DNA from: CBDEGK01 sp965237855
Lineage (GTDB): Bacteria; Pseudomonadota; Gammaproteobacteria; Pseudomonadales; Halieaceae
DNA length: 64,000 nucleotides
Reading direction: 5' to 3'
Assembly (NCBI GenBank): GCA_965237855.1
Contig: CBDEGK010000003.1
Coordinates: 124,001-188,000 of the forward strand
The translations under genes were made by a program, and so were the position numbers. Below are positions 39,591 to 48,562 of the stretch, in pieces. The number at the start of each line of letters is the position of its first letter. The first letter of the stretch is position 1. A model generated the notes under the pieces. That model ran no database searches. It saw only the letters and a program-made list of their open reading frames with translations, and was not told the DNA's origin.

Positions 39591-40250
39591 TTACTTGAAA
39601 CCATGTTCGGCCAGGAAGCCGGCTGATATGGTGGGGGCGTCGGGATTAGCCGCCTGCTCACCCTGCAACAGGCGTTCGAGGTAGCGGGCGATCACGTCCA
39701 CTTCCAGGTTGATCTTGCTGCCCGCCTGGTAGTTGCCAAAGATGGTTTCCGCCATGGTTTGGGGAATGATGTTCACATCGAATTCACTGCCGCTAACCGC
39801 GTTGACGGTGAGGCTGGTGCCGTCGATACAAATGGAACCCTTGTGAGCAATGTACCTGGCCAGTTCAGCCGGCACGCGTAACACGCAGCGGGTGGAGCGG
39901 CCATCTTCCTGTAAAGACACCACTTCGCCGACACCGTCGACATGGCCGGACACAATATGACCACCGAGGCGACTCTCTGGGGTCAGGCTTTTTTCCAGAT
40001 TGACCTGAGAGCCGACGGTGAGATCGCCGAGGGTGGAAAAGGCCAGGGTTTCATTCGAGACATCACACCAATAATAGCCATCGCCAGGTAGTTCGGTGAC
40101 GGTCAGGCAGACCCCGCTGGTGCAGATGGAATCCCCCAGCTGCACGTCGCCCAGATCCAGTTTGTCGGTGCGAATACGCAAGCGCATGTCGCCGCCCCGG
40201 GGTTGCATGGCGGTGATTTCGCCCACGGCCTGTATGATGCCAGTAAACAC
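39591..40250 (-). CDS. ribE: Riboflavin synthase alpha chain
   Basis: A 219-residue protein with two lumazine-binding barrels, forming riboflavin by dismutation of two lumazines. MFTGIIQAVGEITAMQPRGG starts the first barrel (GDSICTSGVCLTVTEL), and SRLGGHIVSGHVDGVGEV begins the second (GSICIDGTSLTVNAVSGSEF, INLEVDVIARYLERLL). Also named ribC in E. coli. It is located 9 bp from the ribD stop on the same strand. Confidence 0.95.
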   Translation of the reverse strand: MFTGIIQAVGEITAMQPRGGDMRLRIRTDKLDLGDVQLGDSICTSGVCLTVTELPGDGYYWCDVSNETLAFSTLGDLTVGSQVNLEKSLTPESRLGGHIVSGHVDGVGEVVSLQEDGRSTRCVLRVPAELARYIAHKGSICIDGTSLTVNAVSGSEFDVNIIPQTMAETIFGNYQAGSKINLEVDVIARYLERLLQGEQAANPDAPTISAGFLAEHGFK

Positions 40251-40259
40251 TAACTTACC

Positions 40260-41420
40260 TTATAACCCTTTGTTTGTCTGTGTGGTGGGCCTGAGTATCA
40301 GGCGCATGTCGTCACCGATCTGGCGCGACTCCACTATCTGTAGTTGCCGTGTGTCGGCCATGTTGTGGATGGGTAACTCCAACAATGGCCGGCCTTCCGA
40401 GCCCATGAGTACAGCCGCCTGGTAGAGGATGATCTCATCTGCCAGGTCGGCGGCCACGAAGGCCCCGGCCAAACGGGAGCCGCATTCTACCAGAATGTCG
40501 TTGCATTGCCGCTCGCCCAGAAGCTGTACTAATGCCGTCAGGTCGACCCGGCCATCTGCGCCAGGCAAGCTAAGTAATTCGACCGAATTGGATGAAAAGT
40601 TACACCCTCCGGGTACCTTGTCCTCAATTTCCCCGACACCCGATACGTCGGACCGCTCCGCCCCCTTAGCGGAATTGTGGACAACTAATGTGGTGCCGGG
40701 CTGGGTGAGAATTTGTGCGTCGGGTGGTGTGCGCAGGTTTGAATCGACAATCACCCGCAGCGGCTGCTGGCGAATATCGAGGCTGTCGTCGCGCACGGTC
40801 ATCGCCGGGTTATCGGCAATGACGGTATCGACGCCGGTAATAATCGCATCACTGCGGGCGCGCCATTTCTGCACATCGGCACGCGCGGCCGAACCGGTAA
40901 TCCACTGACTCTCGCCGCTGGCCATGGCGGTGCGACCATCGAGGCTAGCGGCCAGCTTGATGCGCACCTTTGGCTTGCCGGTTTGCATGCGTTGGAAAAA
41001 GCCGGCATTGATGGCTTCGGCTTCCTTTGCCAGTGGGCCTTCGATCACCTCGATGCCGGCCTGTTCGAGTTTGGCGATGCCCTGCCCGCTCACTTCCGGG
41101 TTGGGATCGCGCATGGCAATAACGCAGCCCGCAATACGCGCGGCAATCAAGGCGTCAGCACAAGGGCCAGTTTTGCCCTGGTGGGAACAGGGCTCCAGGG
41201 TGACATAGGCAGTAGCGCCGCGCGGGTTGGCACAACTATTGAGCGCTTCAATCTCGGCGTGATTGCCGCCAAAGTGTTGGGTGTAGCCCTCCCCGATAAT
41301 GGAGTTGTCGCGCACCAACACACACCCCACCGTAGGATTGGGGCGGCTGGAATAGAGTCCGCGGCGGGCCAGCTGCACCGCGCGCGCCATGTACGCATGT
41401 GGATGGTCAGTATGTGACAT
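40260..41420 (-). CDS. ribD: Bifunctional riboflavin deaminase/reductase RibD, with a repeat element inside the reading frame
   Basis: A 386-residue enzyme for the second and third riboflavin steps. The deaminase half has GNHAEIEALNS and EPCSHQGKTGPCADALI (Zn site). The reductase half has KLAASLDGRTAMASGESQWI, RSDAIITGVDTVIADNPAMT and NDILVECGSRLAGAFVAADL. Between LVVHNS and VELLSLPGADGRVDL the protein carries about 20-25 extra or replaced residues (AERSDVSGVG ... PGGCNFSS) encoded by the same REP-like element seen elsewhere. The frame stays open, so function may be kept, but the insertion lies near the reductase NADPH/substrate core. Confidence 0.92.
   Translation of the reverse strand: MSHTDHPHAYMARAVQLARRGLYSSRPNPTVGCVLVRDNSIIGEGYTQHFGGNHAEIEALNSCANPRGATAYVTLEPCSHQGKTGPCADALIAARIAGCVIAMRDPNPEVSGQGIAKLEQAGIEVIEGPLAKEAEAINAGFFQRMQTGKPKVRIKLAASLDGRTAMASGESQWITGSAARADVQKWRARSDAIITGVDTVIADNPAMTVRDDSLDIRQQPLRVIVDSNLRTPPDAQILTQPGTTLVVHNSAKGAERSDVSGVGEIEDKVPGGCNFSSNSVELLSLPGADGRVDLTALVQLLGERQCNDILVECGSRLAGAFVAADLADEIILYQAAVLMGSEGRPLLELPIHNMADTRQLQIVESRQIGDDMRLILRPTTQTNKGL
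40591..40690 (+). repeat. REP-like element inside ribD, copy 5
   Basis: GATGAAAAGTTACACCCTCC, GTACCTTGTCCTCAATTTCC and CGACACCCGATACGTCGG, ACCGCTCCGCCCCCTTAG run in order, matching copy 1 (1771-1850) along its length. TTGTCCTCA stands where better copies have TTATCCACA. Its reading frame on the minus strand has no stop. Confidence 0.85.
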
Positions 41421-41441
41421 CTGGGAGCGGAGGGTCCCCGG

Positions 41442-41918
41442 TTAGGGGTCGGTGGGTTCCGGTTGCGGGCCAGCCTGCAGGCGTTCGATCTCTTCCTGGA
41501 ATTGACTCAGGTCCTGGAAACTGCGATAAACCGAGGCAAAGCGCACATAGGCCACGTCGTCTAGGCTTTTCAGGGCCTCCATCACATACTCGCCTACCAC
41601 CCGGCTTTTCACTTCGCGCTCACCACTGGCTTGTAGGGAGTACTTGATATGGTTAATGGCGGCTTCAATTTCATCGGTGGAAACTGGGCGCTTTTCCAGC
41701 GCACGCAACATACCGGCGCGCATCTTGGCCTCGTCAAAGGGCTCGCGCACGCCGTCGGTTTTGATCAACTTGGGCATGAGCAGTTCGGCCGCTTCATAGG
41801 TGGTGAAGCGATCCGCGCAACTCAGGCACTCGCGACGACGGCGTACCTGGTCACCATTGGCAACCAGTCGGGAATCGATGACCTTGGTATCTTCGGCCTG
41901 GCAAAAGGGGCAATGCAT
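41442..41918 (-). CDS. nrdR: Transcriptional repressor NrdR
   Basis: A 158-residue regulator of ribonucleotide reductase genes. The N-terminal zinc ribbon MHCPFCQAEDTKVIDSR with RRRRECLSCADRFTTYE and the following ATP-cone (VREPFDEAKMRAGMLRALEK) are intact. It binds NrdR boxes when loaded with dATP/ATP. It sits upstream of ribD in the usual nrdR-ribD order; the typical partner glyA is 2.5 kb further away. Confidence 0.95.
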   Translation of the reverse strand: MHCPFCQAEDTKVIDSRLVANGDQVRRRRECLSCADRFTTYEAAELLMPKLIKTDGVREPFDEAKMRAGMLRALEKRPVSTDEIEAAINHIKYSLQASGEREVKSRVVGEYVMEALKSLDDVAYVRFASVYRSFQDLSQFQEEIERLQAGPQPEPTDP

Positions 41919-42028
41919 AGCTTTGTGTCAGTACTCGCCTGTTCGTAAGGCGTTGAAGTTTAACACGTTTTGGGGTAACTGCTGGCGACTGTCTTGACTA
42001 TTGCAGCACACCCGGTCAGGTTAAACCC

Positions 42029-43062
42029 ATGATTGATTGGTTCATCTTGCTGCGCGGTATAGCACTGGGTTTGTTGCTGGCTCTGATGTTGGCGGTGGTG
42101 CTGCGCTTCCGGGCGCATTACGCCCTGCGGCTACTGGCCCTGTTTGCCCTCTGCCTGTGCGGCTACATGCTGGCGCCCATCCTGCACGGGGTCACCCTGT
42201 GGTTTTACCTGGCAGTGGTCTTCTCGGATGCCACCGTGTTGCTTTTCCTGTTGCTGGCCCAGGCGCTGTTCGACGACCACCGACACCCCACCGCGGCGCG
42301 CTCTTATTTGGTGCGGCCTACCTGTTGTACAGCTATGTCGAAATGGCGGTGGAACACGGCCTTGGTATAGACACCGGCCTATGGCGAATACCGGTGCGCA
42401 TCGCCATGGTCGGCGGGGTTATGTATGCGCTGTACGTGATCGGCCGCAACTGGCGCCAGGACCTGGTGGAAGCCCGACGGCGACTGCGCCTGGGGACCAT
42501 CGTGGTAGCCGGCAGCTATGTACTCGGGGTCACCCTGGTGGAAACCCTTGCTGACTTTGCCCGCATACCCGCCTGGATGGAGGTGGCGAACTCAGCGGGT
42601 ATCGTGATGACCTTGTTGATCTTCATTGCCGCGGCAATGACCTTGGGCACCGAGGGTTTACTGGCCCAACCGGTCGCCGCTGAACCGCCAGTAAGCGTCC
42701 CGGAGAACCCCGAACTGGCCAAAATTATTGCCGGCATGGCGGAGAATCACGCTTATCGGGATATGGAGTTGACCATTCGCAGCCTGGCCGGGGATGTGGC
42801 CATTCCAGAACACCGCTTGCGGAGGCTCATTAACCAGCAGTTGGGCTACCGCAATTTCAATGACTTCCTCAACCACTACCGGCTGCAGGAGGTAACCGTG
42901 AGGTTGGCGGACCCGGGGCAGAGTCACACCCCGATCTTGACCATCGCCATGGATGCCGGCTACCGCTCCATGACCACCTTCAACCGCGCCTTTCGCGCGG
43001 TTCAGGACGAAACCCCCTCGGCATACCGCCAGAAATACTGCCCAAATCCTGAAAAAGTCTGA
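42029..43062 (+). pseudogene. Membrane-anchored AraC-family regulator, frameshifted at about 42300
   Basis: The N-terminal half, in the frame beginning ATG 42029, encodes several membrane helices (WFILLRGIALGLLLALMLAV to LLFLLLAQALFDDHRHP). It then loses similarity and stops. The continuation is in another frame from about 42300 (LFGAAYLLYSYVEMAVEHGL, more helices) and ends with an AraC HTH: LTIRSLAGDVAIPEHRLRRL, LNHYRLQEVTVRLADP, MDAGYRSMTTFNRAFRAV. A one-base deletion near 42300 joins the two. Such regulators with a multi-helix N-terminus occur in several marine gammaproteobacteria. Either a real inactivating mutation or a sequence error; the gene is otherwise well preserved. Confidence 0.72.
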
Positions 43063-43160
43063 CCAATTTCGAAATTGACCAGCATTGTTTGCTATCGGTA
43101 AGCATTCCCGCGCGCAAGTGTCTGTAATGGCCCCTCTCATTCATGGAGGGAGACACGGCA

Positions 43161-43952
43161 ATGAACGATATCTTTCAATTCTGGTTACTGGTATGGGCGA
43201 TCGACAGCGTGCGCTACCTGTTGGGTGCCGGCATCGTCGCGCTGGTGTTATTTGTGCTGGCGCGGCAGTTTTCCGAACGCCGACGCATTCAGACGCGGCG
43301 GGCGAGCAGCGGCGACGTTAAACGGGAGGTGGCCTATTCACTGCTGACCACCGGGGTGTACGCCTGCGTGGCGGTCTTCACCGTGCAGTTGGAACGGGCG
43401 GGCTATATCACCCATTACCGCGACCTCAATGCGTATCCCCTGATTTACACGATGCTTAGCCTGCCACTGATACTGGTACTGCACGATGCCTATTTTTACT
43501 GGGCGCACCGAGTGATGCACTGGCGGCCGATCTTTCGGCTGTTTCACCTGACCCATCATCGTTCACACACACCCACCCCGTGGGCGGCCTATGCCTTTGC
43601 GCCGGGGGAGGCCTTATTGATGGCGCTGTTTGTGCCGCTCTATGGCGCCCTGTTTCCGGTACACGAGCTGGTACTGTTTAGTTTCCTGATGATCATGATC
43701 GTACGCAACGCCATGGGCCATTCAGGCGTGGAGTTTCACCCGCCGGGTTGGGTTGACAGCCCGTTTGATATGTTTACCAGCGTGACCCACCACGACCTGC
43801 ACCATCAGCGTGGGCGCGGTAATTATGGCCTGTATTTCACCTGGTGGGATCGCTGGATGGGTACTGAGTTTGTCGATTACAAGGAGCGCTTTCGGGAGGC
43901 TGCGGCTGGTACTTCTGTAGCGCCAGCGCCAGCGTCAGCGACACTGTCATGA
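43161..43952 (+). CDS. Sterol desaturase / fatty acid hydroxylase superfamily protein
   Basis: About 263 residues from the ATG at 43161, preceded by GGAGGGAG. It is an integral membrane di-iron hydroxylase. The histidine clusters are HDAYFYWAHRVMHW, HLTHHRSHTP, HSGVEFHPPG and THHDLHHQRG, as in the family that hydroxylates or desaturates lipids. Four or so membrane helices surround them. Substrate lipid unknown. It overlaps the following DUF2147 gene by 4 bp, suggesting coupling, and follows the AraC-type regulator that may control it. Confidence 0.88.
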   Translation: MNDIFQFWLLVWAIDSVRYLLGAGIVALVLFVLARQFSERRRIQTRRASSGDVKREVAYSLLTTGVYACVAVFTVQLERAGYITHYRDLNAYPLIYTMLSLPLILVLHDAYFYWAHRVMHWRPIFRLFHLTHHRSHTPTPWAAYAFAPGEALLMALFVPLYGALFPVHELVLFSFLMIMIVRNAMGHSGVEFHPPGWVDSPFDMFTSVTHHDLHHQRGRGNYGLYFTWWDRWMGTEFVDYKERFREAAAGTSVAPAPASATLS

Positions 43953-44422
43953 CGGCTCGCAAGTCGTGGGGCTGGGTGGTATTGGGCTGGGTGCTGTTGC
44001 TGGGGGCCGCCAATGCCTGCGCCGAAACCAAAGCCGAAACGAAAGCCGAGCCCGCAGCTGAGTTGACCGGCTACTGGGTGATTCACGATGGGTCTGCCGT
44101 GGTAAATATCGAACGTGAGCCAACCGGTTCGGGCTTCCGGGTATCGGTGGCGTCGGTGCTGCGCGAGCATACCTACCAGGGCCTGGTCCTGGCGGAGGGT
44201 TTGCAGTCCTTCGAGGGGCAATTACGGGGAAAAATACTCGAGCCGCTCAGCGGCGGCAGCTATCGGGTGCGCATGCGAGCCGCCGAGGATAACTTCTTGG
44301 AAGTGCGGGCCTTTATCGGCGTCTCACTGTTGGAGCAAACCATGTACTGGCAGCGGTTGGATACCTATCGCCGGCAACACAGCCATATGCTGGCTGCCCT
44401 GCCCGCGGGGGCAGTGTCTTAA
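43949..44422 (+). CDS. DUF2147-like exported protein
   Basis: A 157-residue protein with a signal peptide (WGWVVLGWVLLLGAANACA). The C-terminal LEVRAFIGVSLLEQTMYWQR resembles the conserved end of DUF2147 proteins, and LTGYWVIHDGSAVVNIE their start. Function unknown; a lipocalin-like periplasmic barrel is plausible. It overlaps the desaturase gene by 4 bp and the convergent glyA gene by 4 bp. Confidence 0.6.
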   Translation: MTARKSWGWVVLGWVLLLGAANACAETKAETKAEPAAELTGYWVIHDGSAVVNIEREPTGSGFRVSVASVLREHTYQGLVLAEGLQSFEGQLRGKILEPLSGGSYRVRMRAAEDNFLEVRAFIGVSLLEQTMYWQRLDTYRRQHSHMLAALPAGAVS

Positions 44423-45681
44423 CCGTAAACCGGGAAACGCCCGCAAATCTCCAGCACCTTGGCTTTAACGGTGGGGATGACTTGCTCGGAAGTGCCATTT
44501 TCCAGGCTCTCCAACACATCACACATCCAACCGGTAAGCTCGATGGTCTCGGCTTCGTTGAAGCCACGAGTGGTGATGGCCGGGGTGCCCACGCGCAGGC
44601 CCGAGGTGATAAACGGTGAACGCGGGTCGTTGGGCACGGCGTTTTTGTTCACCGTGATGAAGGCTTCACCGAGGGCAGCATCGGCGTCTTTACCGGTGTA
44701 GTCCTTGCCGATCAGGTCCACCAACATCAGGTGGTTGTCGGTACCGCCGCTGACGATGTTGATGCCGCGTTCGATAAAGGTGTTGGCCATGGCCTTGGCG
44801 TTGGCGACCACCTGCTGTTGATAAGTGGTGAAGGCCGGGTCGAGGCATTCCTTGAAGGCCACCGCCTTGGCGGCAATCACGTGCATCAAAGGGCCGCCCT
44901 GGCCGCCGGGGAAGACGGCAGATTGCAATTTCTTTTCAATCTCTTCATTGGCCCGTGCCAAAATCACACCGCCGCGCGGGCCGCGCAAAGTCTTGTGGGT
45001 GGTGGAGGTGCACACATCGGCGACCGGCACCGGGTTGGGGTATTCACCAACCGCTACCAGGCCGGCCACGTGGGCCATGTCGACAAACAGGTAGGCACCG
45101 CAGCTGTCGGCAATGTCGCGAAAGCGCTGCCAATCCATGACGCGGGAGTAGGCAGAAAACCCGGCAATGATCATTTTCGGTTGATGCTCATCGGCCAGCG
45201 CTTGCACCTGCTCGTAATCCACTTCGCCCGTGTCGGCATTGAGGCCGTACTGTATAGCGTTGTAATGTTTGCCGGAGAAATTGGGCTTGGCGCCGTGGGT
45301 GAGGTGACCGCCATCGGCCAGGCTCATACCGAGAATGGTATCGCCGGGTGAGACCAGGGCCTGGAACACGGCCGAGTTGGCCTGGGAACCGGAATGCGGT
45401 TGTACATTGGCGTAGGCGGCACCAAACAGTTGTTTGACGCGAGTAATGGCCAGCTCTTCAGCCTTGTCGACGAATTCACAGCCGCCGTAATAACGCTTGC
45501 CGGGATAGCCTTCGGCGTACTTGTTGGTCATGGAACTGCCCTGGGCAGCCATAACCATCGGACTGGTGTAGTTTTCGGAGGCGATCAGCTCAATGTGCTG
45601 TTCCTGGCGCTGATCCTCTTGCTTAAGAGCAGCCCAGATCTCCGGGTCAAAATCGGCAATGGTTTGCGAGTTGTCAAACAT
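44419..45681 (-). CDS. glyA: Serine hydroxymethyltransferase
   Basis: About 420 residues from the ATG at 45681 (three earlier codons are open). PLP enzyme moving the hydroxymethyl group between serine and glycine via tetrahydrofolate. IELIASENYTSPMVMAAQGS, NKYAEGYPGKRYYGGCEFVD, PHSGSQANSAVFQALVSPGD and TSTTHKTLRGPRGGVILA, with the PLP Lys, are diagnostic. Length is normal. It usually precedes nrdR; here the regulator/hydroxylase/DUF2147 genes intervene. Confidence 0.96.
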   Translation of the reverse strand: MFDNSQTIADFDPEIWAALKQEDQRQEQHIELIASENYTSPMVMAAQGSSMTNKYAEGYPGKRYYGGCEFVDKAEELAITRVKQLFGAAYANVQPHSGSQANSAVFQALVSPGDTILGMSLADGGHLTHGAKPNFSGKHYNAIQYGLNADTGEVDYEQVQALADEHQPKMIIAGFSAYSRVMDWQRFRDIADSCGAYLFVDMAHVAGLVAVGEYPNPVPVADVCTSTTHKTLRGPRGGVILARANEEIEKKLQSAVFPGGQGGPLMHVIAAKAVAFKECLDPAFTTYQQQVVANAKAMANTFIERGINIVSGGTDNHLMLVDLIGKDYTGKDADAALGEAFITVNKNAVPNDPRSPFITSGLRVGTPAITTRGFNEAETIELTGWMCDVLESLENGTSEQVIPTVKAKVLEICGRFPVYG

Positions 45682-45737
45682 CAAAAACACCCTGTTTTAG
45701 GCGGTAAAATAAGCGCCGAATCATACCCATTTGTATC

Positions 45738-45781
45738 AAAGTTATCCACAGATTTGGCTAGACCCTCCGGCCCCCTAGGGC
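45738..45781 (+). repeat. REP-like element, copy 6
   Basis: AAAGTTATCCACAGATTTGG followed by ACCCTCCGGCCCCCTAGGG. The 9-mer TTATCCACA is at 45742-45750. The second half is shared with copy 2 beside the RAYT gene. It is located between the divergent glyA and uxs genes, so it overlaps their promoter region. Confidence 0.8.
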
Positions 45782-45815
45782 TTATTCTCACCCTTTTTGG
45801 GCAACAGGAAAATCG

Positions 45816-46772
45816 GTGTCATTTTCTTCTAAACGGATATTGGTGACCGGCGGTGCCGGCTTTCTCGGTTCGCATTTGTGCGCGCGGTTAATGGCTGAAG
45901 GCAACGATGTGTTGTGCCTGGACAATTACTTCACCGGCGACAAACACAACATCCAGCCGCTGATGAACAACCCGCGCTTTGAGTTCATGCGCCACGATGT
46001 GACCTTTCCGCTGTATGTGGAGGTGGATGAAATCTACAACCTGGCCTGTCCGGCCTCACCCATCCACTACCAGCACGACCCGGTGCAGACCACCAAAACC
46101 AGCGTGCACGGCGCTATCAATATGCTGGGCCTGGCCAAGCGCACCCGCGCCAGGATCTTCCAGGCCTCTACCTCGGAGGTCTACGGCGACCCCTCGGTGC
46201 ATCCCCAGACTGAAGATTACTGGGGCAACGTCAACCCGATCGGCTTTCGCAGCTGTTATGACGAGGGCAAGCGCTGCGCTGAGACCCTGTTCTTCGACTA
46301 CCGCCGCCAGCACGACATGCCCATTAAAGTGGCGCGTATCTTCAACACCTACGGCCCCAACATGCATGCCAATGACGGCCGCGTGGTGTCGAATTTTATC
46401 GTGCAGGCCCTGCAAGGGCAGCCCATTACCATTTATGGCGACGGCCAGCAGACCCGCTCCTTCTGCTATGTGGATGACCTGATTGAAGGCTTTGTGCGGC
46501 TGATGGCCACCGACCACGAGGTCACCGGGCCGATCAACCTGGGCAATCCCGGTGAGTTCACCATTCGGGGGTTGGCGGAAAAAGTGATTGCCCTGACCCA
46601 CTCGTCCTCTGAACTGGTGCAGGAACCCTTACCCGAAGATGATCCCCTGCAGCGCCAACCGGATATTAGCCGGGCCAAAACCATCCTGGGCTGGGAGCCC
46701 ACGGTGCAGCTTGAGGAGGGCTTGCAGAAAACAATTGCCTATTTCCGGGAGCGACTGGAGTTGAGGGCTTAG
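45816..46772 (+). CDS. UDP-glucuronate decarboxylase (UDP-xylose synthase)
   Basis: An extended SDR of 318 residues starting at a GTG. LVTGGAGFLGSHLCARL is the NAD site, YNLACPASPIHYQHDPVQTT and STSEVYGDPSVHPQTEDYWG are typical of UXS, YDEGKR holds the YxxxK catalytic pair, and GRVVSNFIVQALQGQPITIY follows. It converts UDP-glucuronate to UDP-xylose with CO2 loss. The next gene, ugd, provides the substrate and starts 3 bp after its stop, so the two form a UDP-glucose to UDP-xylose module. Confidence 0.9.
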   Translation: MSFSSKRILVTGGAGFLGSHLCARLMAEGNDVLCLDNYFTGDKHNIQPLMNNPRFEFMRHDVTFPLYVEVDEIYNLACPASPIHYQHDPVQTTKTSVHGAINMLGLAKRTRARIFQASTSEVYGDPSVHPQTEDYWGNVNPIGFRSCYDEGKRCAETLFFDYRRQHDMPIKVARIFNTYGPNMHANDGRVVSNFIVQALQGQPITIYGDGQQTRSFCYVDDLIEGFVRLMATDHEVTGPINLGNPGEFTIRGLAEKVIALTHSSSELVQEPLPEDDPLQRQPDISRAKTILGWEPTVQLEEGLQKTIAYFRERLELRA

Positions 46773-46774
46773 CC

Positions 46775-48109
46775 ATGGACATCAGTGTATTCGGCAGCGG
46801 TTATGTGGGCCTGGTGCAAGCGGCGGTGATGGCCGATGTGGGCCACCAGGTGATCTGCGTCGATGTCGATCGCGAGCGCATTGCCACCCTCAGTCGCGGT
46901 GAAGTGCCCTTCTTTGAGCCAGGCCTGTCGCGCATGTTGAACGAGGCTATCGATAACAAGTTGTTAAGCTTTACCGATGATGCCGCTCACGCCATCGACA
47001 ACAGCGAGTTTATTTTTATTGCCGTGGGCACCCCGGCGGATGATGATGGCTCGGCGGACTTGCAGTACGTGTTGCAGGTGGCCGACACCATCGGCCAGCA
47101 TATGCAGTCGCGCAAGGTGGTGATCATCAAGTCCACGGTGCCGGTGGGCACCGCAGACAAGGTGCAGGCGACACTGGCGACAGCGCTGGCGCAGCGCGGG
47201 ACCGAGAGTGAATTTGATGTGGTGTCCAACCCCGAATTTCTGAAGGAGGGCTCGGCGATAGCGGATGCCACCCGCCCCGATCGCATCATCATCGGCACCG
47301 ATTCCGAACACGCTATCAACGAGATGCGCATCATGTACCAGGCCTATAACCGCAATCGCGACAAGCTGATGCTGATGGACGCGCGCTCGGCGGAGATGAC
47401 CAAGTACGCCGCCAACGCCATGCTCGCCACCAAGATTTCCTTCATCAATGAAATGGCCGGCATAGCCGAACAGGTGGGCGCCGACATCGAGGCAGTGCGC
47501 CGTGGCATGGGCGCTGATCCGCGCATCGGCTACCAATTTATTTATCCCGGTGCGGGTTACGGGGGCGCCTGTTTTCCCAAGGATATCCAGGCACTTAAAT
47601 ACCTGGCCAATAGCCATGGCCACGACGCACCGATTCTGACCTCCGTGCACGAGACCAACCTGAAGCAGCGGGAGAAACTGGGCCAGCGGGTGTTGGCGCT
47701 GCTGGGGGATGATTTGAATGGCAAGACCATCGCGGTGTGGGGGTTGTCCTTCAAACCCAACACCGACGATATGCGCGAAGCACCGTCGAGCAATGTCATG
47801 GCAGCCGTGTGGGCTGCCGGCGGTAAGGTGCAGGCCTTTGATCCGCAGTCCGCGGATGCTTGTCGCGCCCTCTATGGCGAGCGCGAGGACCTGACGCTGT
47901 GCGACACCAAGGAGGCCGCGCTGGAGGGCGCCGAACTGCTGGTGATTTGCACCGAATGGAAAGCCTTCTTCTCACCGAATTTTGCCGTGATCAAGGAACG
48001 TCTGAAGCAGCCCATCATCATCGATGGTCGCAATCTCTACGACCCCGCCTACGTCGCCGGCCTCGGCCTGGACTACTACGCCATTGGGCGGGGGTTATCG
48101 GTTAAGTAA
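46775..48109 (+). CDS. ugd: UDP-glucose 6-dehydrogenase
   Basis: A 444-residue NAD-dependent dehydrogenase oxidising UDP-glucose to UDP-glucuronate. MDISVFGSGYVGLVQAAVMA is the Rossmann start, VGTPADDDGSADLQYVLQVA and STVPVGTADKVQ follow, and the catalytic Cys is in GAGYGGACFPKDIQAL. LSFKPNTDDMREAPS marks the C-terminal domain. Its last base overlaps the next gene's ATG (TAATG), linking it to the rim genes. Confidence 0.95.
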   Translation: MDISVFGSGYVGLVQAAVMADVGHQVICVDVDRERIATLSRGEVPFFEPGLSRMLNEAIDNKLLSFTDDAAHAIDNSEFIFIAVGTPADDDGSADLQYVLQVADTIGQHMQSRKVVIIKSTVPVGTADKVQATLATALAQRGTESEFDVVSNPEFLKEGSAIADATRPDRIIIGTDSEHAINEMRIMYQAYNRNRDKLMLMDARSAEMTKYAANAMLATKISFINEMAGIAEQVGADIEAVRRGMGADPRIGYQFIYPGAGYGGACFPKDIQALKYLANSHGHDAPILTSVHETNLKQREKLGQRVLALLGDDLNGKTIAVWGLSFKPNTDDMREAPSSNVMAAVWAAGGKVQAFDPQSADACRALYGEREDLTLCDTKEAALEGAELLVICTEWKAFFSPNFAVIKERLKQPIIIDGRNLYDPAYVAGLGLDYYAIGRGLSVK

Positions 48110-48555
48110 TGCAGGTATTGGGCTGGCGCGAATGGCTGTCCCTGCCCGAACTCGGTATCAAACACATCAAGGCCAAGATCGATACCGGAGCGCGCACCAG
48201 TGCCCTGCACGCATTTTACCTGGAGCCTTTTGAGCGCGAGGGGGAGCCCTGGGTACGCTTCAAAATTCACCCCTACCAAAAGGACGACCGCCTGGTGGTG
48301 GAATCGGAGGCGCGGGTTATCGATCAGCGCAGTGTGCGTGACTCTGGCGGTCATGCAGAAAACCGCTATGTGATAGAAACGACTATCCTGATAGGTGAGC
48401 AAAGCGTAACCGCCGAGGTCACATTGACCCGCCGGGAATCCATGCTGTTTCGGATGTTGCTGGGGCGCACCGCTCTCAAGGGCCGTTTCAGCGTTGATCC
48501 AGACCGGTCTTTTGCCCTGGGTAGGCCGGCCCAGATAGAAAGGAAGAGGCGTTAG
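48109..48555 (+). CDS. Retropepsin-like ATP-dependent zinc protease family protein (PF05618), RimB-like
   Basis: A 148-residue protein. IKAKIDTGARTSALHA carries the Asp-Thr-Gly motif, and MLLGRTALKGRFSVDPDRSF is the conserved end of the PF05618 family (annotated ATP-dependent zinc proteases, in fact retropepsin-like). In Pseudomonas such a protein, RimB, acts with RimK on poly-glutamate tails of ribosomal S6. It sits just upstream of rimK here, supporting that role. It overlaps ugd by one base. Confidence 0.8.
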   Translation: MQVLGWREWLSLPELGIKHIKAKIDTGARTSALHAFYLEPFEREGEPWVRFKIHPYQKDDRLVVESEARVIDQRSVRDSGGHAENRYVIETTILIGEQSVTAEVTLTRRESMLFRMLLGRTALKGRFSVDPDRSFALGRPAQIERKRR

Positions 48556-48562
48556 CAGATCG

